In this document: in pieces, positions 58,513-64,000 of the stretch
Numbering within the stretch: the first letter of the stretch is position 1
Layout: every line of letters begins with the position of its first letter
Source: RGIG8775 sp045612185
Lineage (GTDB): Bacteria; Bacillota; Clostridia; Oscillospirales; CAG-272
DNA length: 64,000 bases
Direction of reading: 5' to 3'
Assembly: GCA_045612185.1 (NCBI GenBank)
Contig: JAZKYO010000030.1
Coordinates: 124,001 to 188,000 of the forward strand
The notes under the pieces: model-generated
Databases searched by the model: none
What the model was told of the DNA's origin: nothing
Seen by the model: the letters and a program-made list of their open reading frames with translations, nothing else
Position numbers and translations under genes: made by a program

Positions 58513-59283
58513 ATGAATTCAGATATTATTATACAAGACGGCGAAAGGCTTGATGAGGTAAATGAAAATCTCAAGTTAATACAAAAATCCGACGGGCTTA
58601 CATTTGGCACCGACGCCTATCTGCTGGCGGCGTATATGTACGCCAACGCAGGGGGCTGTGCGCTTGAGCTTGGAGGCGGAACGGGAATCATCTCTCTTTT
58701 AGCCGCTTCAAAAAAGCGTTTTGACAAAATAACGGTTGCCGAAATCCAGGAGCAATACGCAAAGCTTATTGGCAGAAATATTGCGCTTAACGGCTTGGAG
58801 GGCAGCCTTGAGGTCGTTTGCCGCGACGCACGCGAGCTTAAAGCTGCTGATTTTGGTTATGAGTTTGACGCAGTATTTTCAAATCCGCCTTATATGAAAA
58901 CCGACAGCGGAAAACGCAATGACTGCGAGGCCAAATACATTGCAAGACATGAGGTTTTTGGCGGAATAGACGACTTTTGCGCGACGGCGTACAGATTGCT
59001 TAAATTCGGGGGCAGATTCTACGTAGTCTACCGTCCCGACAGACTTATTGACCTTATCTCCGCTTTAAGGCGCAACAAGCTTGAACCTAAAAAAATGACC
59101 TTTGTTCAAAGTGACACCAAAACCGCACCGTCTATGGTATTAATTGAGGCAAAAAAAGGTGCGGCGGCTTCGCTGACACTCACCAAAAATTTGATTTTAT
59201 ACAAGGACGGCACTCGCAACATGAGCGAGGACGCCGAAAAAATATACGAAAGCTGCTCCTTTGCGGAGTTTTTCAAGAAATAA
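58513..59283 (+). CDS. trmN6: tRNA1(Val) (adenine37-N6)-methyltransferase-like (YabB/TrmN6)
   Basis: A 256-residue class I methyltransferase with TFGTDAYLLAAY, motif I LELGGGTGIISLLAA and the N6-adenine type catalytic SNPPYMK. Family members modify A37 of tRNA-Val. Start ATG 58513 is chosen over the adjacent ATG 58510 because GGAG is six bases away. Its stop overlaps the next ATG (TAATG). This corresponds to yabB of the B. subtilis holB locus. Confidence 0.88.
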   Translation: MNSDIIIQDGERLDEVNENLKLIQKSDGLTFGTDAYLLAAYMYANAGGCALELGGGTGIISLLAASKKRFDKITVAEIQEQYAKLIGRNIALNGLEGSLEVVCRDARELKAADFGYEFDAVFSNPPYMKTDSGKRNDCEAKYIARHEVFGGIDDFCATAYRLLKFGGRFYVVYRPDRLIDLISALRRNKLEPKKMTFVQSDTKTAPSMVLIEAKKGAAASLTLTKNLILYKDGTRNMSEDAEKIYESCSFAEFFKK

Positions 59284-60053
59284 TGGAAAACATAAAAAGA
59301 ATTTTAAGCTACACACGCCGCGCGGTAGACGATTATAACATGATTGAGGACGGCGACAAAATAGCCGTTGGCGTATCCGCGGGCAAGGACTCGCTTACGC
59401 TTCTGTGCGCTCTTGCCGAGTTAAAGCGGTTTTACCCCAAAAAATTTGAGCTTGTGGCGATTACGGTTGACATGGGCTTTGAGCCCCCTATGGATTTTTC
59501 TCCGATACAGAAGCTGTGTGACGAGTTGGGAGTACCGTATCACATCACCAAAACCGAGATATCGAAAATTATTTTTGACGTGCGAAAGGAGTCAAATCCT
59601 TGCTCTCTTTGCGCCAAGATGCGCCGGGGCTCGCTTCACAACACAGCTAAAGAGCTTGGATGCAATAAGGTAGCTCTCGGTCACCATTTTGACGACGTGG
59701 TAAACACATTTATGCTCAATCTTTTTTACGAAGGCAGGCTTGGCTGTTTTCAACCCGTAACATATCTTTCGAGAATTGACCTTCATCTGATAAGACCCAT
59801 GATATACATGCCCGAAAAGGACGTAAGGTATTTTGCATCAAAGGCGGAGCTACCGGTTATCAAATCTCCCTGCCCCGCCGACGGAAACACCAAACGCGCC
59901 GACATGGATACGCTTTTAAACACAATAGAACGAACAAACAAAGGGCTTAAATATCGCATTTTCGGTGCTATTCAGCGCGGTGAGATAGACGGCTTTAAGC
60001 CAATGGGCAGAATGCAAGGGATAAAAGAATACACCGAGGAGAACGAAGAATGA
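59283..60053 (+). CDS. ttcA: TtcA-family tRNA thiolation protein
   Basis: A 256-residue PP-loop ATPase with GVSAGKDSLTLL (SxGKDS loop), NPCSLCAKMRRG (CxxC) and SPCPADG (third Cys). The three cysteines fit the [4Fe-4S] cluster of TtcA proteins, which make 2-thiocytidine at tRNA position 32. The start codon shares its A with the TAA of the upstream gene, so translation is coupled. The target nucleotide in this organism is inferred from family only. Confidence 0.88.
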   Translation: MENIKRILSYTRRAVDDYNMIEDGDKIAVGVSAGKDSLTLLCALAELKRFYPKKFELVAITVDMGFEPPMDFSPIQKLCDELGVPYHITKTEISKIIFDVRKESNPCSLCAKMRRGSLHNTAKELGCNKVALGHHFDDVVNTFMLNLFYEGRLGCFQPVTYLSRIDLHLIRPMIYMPEKDVRYFASKAELPVIKSPCPADGNTKRADMDTLLNTIERTNKGLKYRIFGAIQRGEIDGFKPMGRMQGIKEYTEENEE

Positions 60054-60439
60054 TAGGTGGAATTATCAAATGGACGCTTATTTTGGCGGTGGTTCTTGTT
60101 GCGGTTTACTGCGCCTACATTGGCGGTTTGTTAACTATACACACCCACGCCGCATTTATGTACGTAGGAAATATAAAGCAGGCGCGTTTTTCCAAATGCA
60201 ACGGCACTTTTAAGAGGGTCATCAGATTCAAAGAGGCAAAAAGCTACCGCTTTGAGTTAAGTCAAGAGCTTACGAAAGGCTCTATTAGCGCAGAGGTACT
60301 TGACAGCAGAAAAGAAGTAGTGCTGTCACTTGACGGCAAAAACCGCACGGGAAATATTTATCCACAAGAAAAAGCACGCTACTATCTTGTAGTAAAAATA
60401 GAAAACGCAAGCGGCAAATACTCGCTTGATTGGACGTAA
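60050..60439 (+). CDS. Hypothetical single-pass membrane protein
   Basis: 129 residues: an N-terminal helix (IIKWTLILAVVLVAVYCAYIG-like, residues 5-25), then a beta-rich soluble part rich in Lys and Arg (YRFELSQELTKGSISAEVLD). It overlaps ttcA by four bases (ATGA). No family recognised; it may be a membrane-exposed partner of unknown role. The operon ends at the hairpin 60441-60464. Confidence 0.75.
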   Translation: MIGGIIKWTLILAVVLVAVYCAYIGGLLTIHTHAAFMYVGNIKQARFSKCNGTFKRVIRFKEAKSYRFELSQELTKGSISAEVLDSRKEVVLSLDGKNRTGNIYPQEKARYYLVVKIENASGKYSLDWT

Positions 60440-60440
60440 A

Positions 60441-60464
60441 AAGGAGCTGAAAATTCAGCTCCTT
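60441..60464. terminator. Bidirectional terminator between ttcA operon and rhamnosidase gene
   Basis: AAGGAGCTGAA / TTCAGCTCCTT (60441-60451 / 60454-60464), with T-rich DNA on the plus side and TTTTT on the minus side. Confidence 0.85.
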
Positions 60465-60469
60465 TCGTT

Positions 60470-62950
60470 TTATTTAATTACGTATTCTCCTGCTCCGAGA
60501 GTAAATATCATTTTGCCGTTTCGGGTGGTAAAGCTGTCGCTTTCCTCAAACACAAGTCCGTTCACATTCACGCTGTTTCTGCCCGAAAGAAGCGGGAATT
60601 TAACCGTTGCTTCGGTATTTTCGGGAACGGTTACTCTGTAAACAAACTCACCGTTTTCGTAGCACCACGCAGACTTTATAAGTCCGTAAACACTTTCAAA
60701 TTCGGCTTTCACGCTTGTTATTCTTTCCTGACCCTCGGGAATAAATTTTCTTGTATCGGGGGTGGGAGCGAGAATAAATTTTTCAAATCCCGGGTTTTTC
60801 TCCACGGGCTTTATACCCGCCACATCCGAGAACATCCACTCTGCAACCGCGCCGTATGCGTAGTGATTAAAGGAGTTCATACCAACGTCACCGAATCCTT
60901 TTTCTATCGTGTAAGAATTCCAACGCTCCCAAACAGTCGTCGCTCCCTGACGCACACTGTAAAGCCATGAGGGGTCACGGGTCTGCAAGAGAAGCGAATA
61001 TGCTTCATCGTCAAGACCGACCTTGCTTAAAGTCTGATTCAAGAGCCCCGTTCCCACAAAGCCTGTGGCAAGAGTGTAGTCGTTATTAACAATCTTTGCC
61101 TTAAGCTCTCTGATTGCCTTTTCGCGCATTTCACCATCAAGCATATCAAAGGCAAGCGGAAGAATATATGCCGTTTGGGTCTTAATCTTAAACTCACCGT
61201 TTTCGATATATTTTTCTTTGTAGTAGGCTACGATATCTTCTTTCAGCTTTGCATAATACTCTGCTCTTTCAGGCTTATCAAGCACCAAGCTTATTTTTTC
61301 CATAAGGGAAGCATCGTAATAGAAATAGCAAACTGATACGCAGTCCTTGCGATTTTCTTCATAACAGAGCCAATCTCCAAAGAATGCCTTTGGACCTTCG
61401 AGACCATTGGTTTTATACGTGTAATCCATGTATTTTTCCATAGCCTCGTAGTTTTCCTCAAGAATGCCCTTATCTCCGTACATAAGCCACATTTTATAGG
61501 GCACTACGATTCCCGCATCAGCCCACGCGCCTGCGCCGTACGCCCTGTTTTCGGGTGGGAAACAAGTGGGTGCCACAAACGGGAAGCATCCGTTGTCAAG
61601 CTGAGAGTCACGCATATCGCCCATCCACTTGGAAAGGAAGCCGTAGGCGTTTACAAAGTACGCCGCCGCGCCGCAGAATATCTGTGTGTCACCCGTCCAG
61701 CCGAGACGCTCGTCACGCTGAGGGCAGTCGGTAGGAATAGAGAGATAGTTGGATTCAAGTCCGCGGTAAATGTTTCCGATAAGCTTGTTTACCTCCGCGT
61801 TGCTCGTCTCTATCTTTCCCGTTCTCTTAAGGTCGCTGCCTATAATATCGCTGACAGCGTAAAGGATTTCGATATCGTTATCGGGTACTATCTCAAGATA
61901 TCTGTAGCCAAAGAAGGTATAAGCGGGGGTATATTCCTCAACCTCACCGCAAGAAATATACTCAATTCTCGAAAGCGCGGAGCGGTAGTTATCAATATAA
62001 AGACTTCCCTTTGCGCCGTCGTTTCCGCGTGACTTAAGACCGCTGTCGTTAAGCATCTCGCCGCAATAAATACGCACCTTGGTATCCTTGGGGGCGTAAA
62101 GCTTAATACGGGGGCGTGCTGTAAACTCAACGCCGAAGTCGATAACAAGCTTTTCGCCCTTCTTCACGCATCCGCGCTCGCAGCCTTTGCCGATTTTTTT
62201 GGAAACAAGGTTAATTTCACCAAAATCCGTGCCATTATCCATTGTTCCATCGTATACAACAGCACTGACGGGGGTTATTCCCTTTCTCTTAAGTCTTACG
62301 GTCTCTCCAACGTGGGGCTTGATTTCGCATTTGGCGTAATCGCAAAGAATAGCGTGTTTCCACTCGTAGCTGTCCGAGTCGGAATATATGCACTTTTGGC
62401 GCGCGTCATAAAGCTCACCGTCCCAAATCTCACTTGTGCGTACTCTGCCGCCGAAAGACGTCTCCCAGCTCTCGTCGGTAGCAAAAACGGTGGTGTGGTT
62501 ATCCTTGTCGGTCACGGTTATCTCGGCGCAGAATGCCACGCCCCTGTCTCCGTAGGTCGAGTTGCCTATTCTGCCCGAATACCAACCGGGCGCAACGCAG
62601 GCAACGATAACGTTGTCTCCGCTTGTTCTGCAAAGCGAAGTTATATCGTAGTCGAACTCAAACACGCGATATCGGTAATCGGTCCACCCCGGCTTCATTT
62701 CGTCATCACCGACTTTTTTGCCGTTTACGTAAACTTCAAAAACGCCAAGCGCGGTAGCAGTAAGCTTTACCGAGCGCACCTTTTCGGGAACGCTAAATTG
62801 GTCTCTGAACGCCACAAGTCCACCTCTGTCATAAAGGTCGGTGCTGTGTCGGTCAAATTCCCAGTATCCGTATTTTTTTCCTTGAAACCAAGGGAAGGAT
62901 TGGTCTGTCGTCATATAGTCTGAGTTAATTATAAACTTTCCAAATTTCAT
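60470..62950 (-). CDS. Alpha-L-rhamnosidase, GH78 family
   Basis: An 826-residue GH78 enzyme that removes terminal alpha-L-rhamnose. An N-terminal beta-sandwich region (VPGWYSGRIG-type VAPGWYSGRIGNSTYGDRG) leads to a catalytic (alpha/alpha)6 domain with the DCPQRDERLGWTGDTQIF signature, then a C-terminal sandwich. No signal peptide, so it acts inside the cell on imported rhamnosides. ATG 62950 follows GAGGTG; the open frame runs 18 codons further through the promoter region. Divergent from nnrD. Confidence 0.95.
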   Translation of the reverse strand: MKFGKFIINSDYMTTDQSFPWFQGKKYGYWEFDRHSTDLYDRGGLVAFRDQFSVPEKVRSVKLTATALGVFEVYVNGKKVGDDEMKPGWTDYRYRVFEFDYDITSLCRTSGDNVIVACVAPGWYSGRIGNSTYGDRGVAFCAEITVTDKDNHTTVFATDESWETSFGGRVRTSEIWDGELYDARQKCIYSDSDSYEWKHAILCDYAKCEIKPHVGETVRLKRKGITPVSAVVYDGTMDNGTDFGEINLVSKKIGKGCERGCVKKGEKLVIDFGVEFTARPRIKLYAPKDTKVRIYCGEMLNDSGLKSRGNDGAKGSLYIDNYRSALSRIEYISCGEVEEYTPAYTFFGYRYLEIVPDNDIEILYAVSDIIGSDLKRTGKIETSNAEVNKLIGNIYRGLESNYLSIPTDCPQRDERLGWTGDTQIFCGAAAYFVNAYGFLSKWMGDMRDSQLDNGCFPFVAPTCFPPENRAYGAGAWADAGIVVPYKMWLMYGDKGILEENYEAMEKYMDYTYKTNGLEGPKAFFGDWLCYEENRKDCVSVCYFYYDASLMEKISLVLDKPERAEYYAKLKEDIVAYYKEKYIENGEFKIKTQTAYILPLAFDMLDGEMREKAIRELKAKIVNNDYTLATGFVGTGLLNQTLSKVGLDDEAYSLLLQTRDPSWLYSVRQGATTVWERWNSYTIEKGFGDVGMNSFNHYAYGAVAEWMFSDVAGIKPVEKNPGFEKFILAPTPDTRKFIPEGQERITSVKAEFESVYGLIKSAWCYENGEFVYRVTVPENTEATVKFPLLSGRNSVNVNGLVFEESDSFTTRNGKMIFTLGAGEYVIK

Positions 62951-62976
62951 ATTTTCACCTCTTAACAGAAGAAATA

Positions 62977-62996
62977 ATTGCAAATCTATTGCATTT
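62977..62996. promoter_or_regulatory. Candidate operator between rhamnosidase and nnrD
   Basis: ATTGCAAAT (62977-62985) and ATTGCATTT (62988-62996) are 11 bases apart, overlap the predicted rhamnosidase transcription start and touch the nnrD -35 box. Similar to the ATTGC repeats at 15402-15445, so a shared regulator is possible. Confidence 0.35.
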
Positions 62997-63022
62997 ACAA
63001 CCACATTATACTATAATATAAT
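62994..63022 (+). promoter_or_regulatory. Promoter of nnrD
   Basis: TTTACA (62994-62999), a 17-base spacer and TATAAT (63017-63022). It overlaps the divergent rhamnosidase promoter. Confidence 0.65.
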
Positions 63023-63033
63023 CAGAAAATCAA
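63005..63033 (-). promoter_or_regulatory. Promoter of alpha-L-rhamnosidase gene
   Basis: Minus strand TTGATT (63028-63033), a 17-base spacer and TATAAT (63005-63010). Confidence 0.7.
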
Positions 63034-63060
63034 TACTTTTTTGAATTGAGAGGACTACTT

Positions 63061-63927
63061 ATGCGAAATTTTTTCTCTTATTCCCCGTCAGCACTTGAAA
63101 AAATGCCCGTAAGGCCCGAAAACTCAAACAAAGGAACCTTTGGGCGAGTGCTTGTTATAGGCGGCTCGCCTTGCATGAGCGGCGCGGCTTATTTTTCGGC
63201 AAAGGCGGCTTACCGCACGGGAGCGGGTCTGGTACAAGTTTTAACCCACGAGGACAACAGAATAATTTTGCAAACACAGCTTCCCGAAGCAGTGCTTTCG
63301 ACATATTCCGAGGAAAATTTCAACGAGGACGCTATTTCTGAGGTAATAGACAAAGCCGACGTAATAGTTGTAGGCGTTGGGCTTGGGCAAACGGCTTTGG
63401 CGGCAAATCTTCTTGCTTTGGTTCTTTCTGTTGCCGAAGTGCCGATTATTGTAGACGCCGACGCGCTGAATATTATCGCCAAGAAGCCGTCGCTGTTTGA
63501 CGGTGTTTCAGCGCCGCTTATTATAACCCCTCACATGATGGAAATGGCAAGACTTTGCCGCACAAACGTCTCGGAAATCATGGCAAGCGCGGTAGATTTT
63601 GCGGTTGAATATGCCGAAAAGAATTCGCTGATATGCGTATTAAAGGACCACGAAACAATAGTTTACGACGGCACTTGCGACAGCCAAATATACGTAAACA
63701 AAAGCGGTAACAGCGGCATGGCAACCGGCGGAAGCGGTGACGTGCTTACGGGCATTATTGCCGCGCTTGTGTCGCAAGGACTGCCCTTGTTTGACGCTGC
63801 CACCCTTGGAGTTTACCTTCACGGCTTGGCAGGTGATGCTGCCGCTGACGAGCTTGGCGAATACTCGGTAATGGCAAGCGATATTATAGAACATATTTCT
63901 ACGGTTATTAAGGATTGTAATTACTAA
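63061..63927 (+). CDS. nnrD: ADP-dependent NAD(P)H-hydrate dehydratase (YjeF C-terminal domain type)
   Basis: A 288-residue ribokinase-like repair enzyme that restores damaged NAD(P)H hydrate. Motifs: GTFGRVLVIGGSPCMSGAAYFSAKAAYRTGAG (N-terminal signature, about 22-53), PIIVDADALN (Asp) and NSGMATGGSGDVLTGII (active-site loop). The separate epimerase domain (YjeF N-terminal) is absent, so this is the stand-alone dehydratase. ATG 63061 follows GAGAGG by seven bases. Confidence 0.95.
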   Translation: MRNFFSYSPSALEKMPVRPENSNKGTFGRVLVIGGSPCMSGAAYFSAKAAYRTGAGLVQVLTHEDNRIILQTQLPEAVLSTYSEENFNEDAISEVIDKADVIVVGVGLGQTALAANLLALVLSVAEVPIIVDADALNIIAKKPSLFDGVSAPLIITPHMMEMARLCRTNVSEIMASAVDFAVEYAEKNSLICVLKDHETIVYDGTCDSQIYVNKSGNSGMATGGSGDVLTGIIAALVSQGLPLFDAATLGVYLHGLAGDAAADELGEYSVMASDIIEHISTVIKDCNY

Positions 63928-63943
63928 AAATATCTACTAAACA

Positions 63944-63969
63944 AAAAAACGACCATACGGTCGTTTTTT
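63944..63969 (+). terminator. Terminator of nnrD
   Basis: AAAAAACGACC / GGTCGTTTTTT (63944-63954 / 63959-63969) around ATAC, 16 bases after the stop. The last 30 bases of the window hold nothing recognisable. Confidence 0.85.
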
Positions 63970-64000
63970 ATTTTACTTCGCAATTATCCATTGCGAAATC

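Overview
The window looks like a chromosomal segment of an anaerobic, carbohydrate-using Firmicute of the class Clostridia, probably a gut Oscillospirales/Christensenellales-type bacterium. This rests on strong AGGAGG-type ribosome binding sites, many sigma-A promoters with 17-base spacers, SAM-I and FMN riboswitches, a holB-ricT-yabB type gene order, recD2, mreB, class II galT, an ETF-linked lactate dehydrogenase and several sugar-acid and glycoside genes. Species level cannot be read from the sequence. There are no rRNA genes, phage genes, complete insertion sequences or CRISPR arrays; one tRNA gene (Arg-ACG) is present.

Layout. 1-7.7 kb: sugar-acid and glycoside catabolism. A truncated DapA-family aldolase gene and an IlvD/Edd dehydratase gene are divergent from an AraC regulator. 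Next come a sialidase-like/AraC fusion regulator, an EamA permease, a Gfo/Idh/MocA dehydrogenase and a second AraC regulator. 7.8-11.2 kb: etfB-etfA-glcD, an lctBCD-like lactate dehydrogenase/ETF operon. 11.4 kb: tRNA-Arg. 11.6-15.3 kb: a four-gene hexuronate/polyol-type operon (mannonate oxidoreductase-like SDR, two xylose-isomerase-like TIM proteins, Gfo/Idh/MocA) under a promoter with phased ATTGC repeats. 15.5-18.6 kb: an unknown small protein coupled to a divergent MurE, a MITE-like inverted-repeat element, and an XRE-methyltransferase fusion. 18.7-25 kb: galT; a DUF3006-plsY-methyltransferase-FolC-like operon; then an MFS transporter. 25-33.4 kb (all minus strand): mreB-pepD-MFS; SAM riboswitch-metK-small protein-recD2-comF; FMN riboswitch-ribU. 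33.5-45.6 kb: core rpoB-rpoC and rpsL-rpsG-fusA-tuf. 46-52.8 kb: a tandem lipoprotein pair, rpsT, an ABC exporter, and aspartate kinase coupled to a predicted toroid-fold carbohydrate enzyme. 52.8-55.9 kb: a HIT protein and an amidohydrolase-FkbM-PHP operon. 56-60.4 kb: holB-ricT-ferredoxin-trmN6-ttcA-small membrane protein. 60.5-64 kb: an intracellular alpha-L-rhamnosidase divergent from nnrD.

How it fits together. The carbohydrate islands (cytoplasmic rhamnosidase, sugar-acid dehydratase/aldolase, mannonate oxidoreductase-type SDR, GalT, Gfo/Idh enzymes with AraC regulators) suggest use of plant or mucin glycans after import of small oligosaccharides. The ETF/LDH operon suggests energy-coupled lactate oxidation. 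The core genes are canonical, except that ribosomal protein S12 has Arg where Lys101 (B. subtilis numbering) is usual, a position tied to streptomycin resistance.

Candidates for undescribed biology: the sialidase-AraC one-component regulator, the degraded FolC-like ligase coupled to a PF13679-type methyltransferase, the MurE-like ligase with altered substrate motifs plus its small partner, the amidohydrolase-FkbM-PHP operon, and a ferredoxin at the usual yabA position beside the Fe-S proteins RicT and TtcA.
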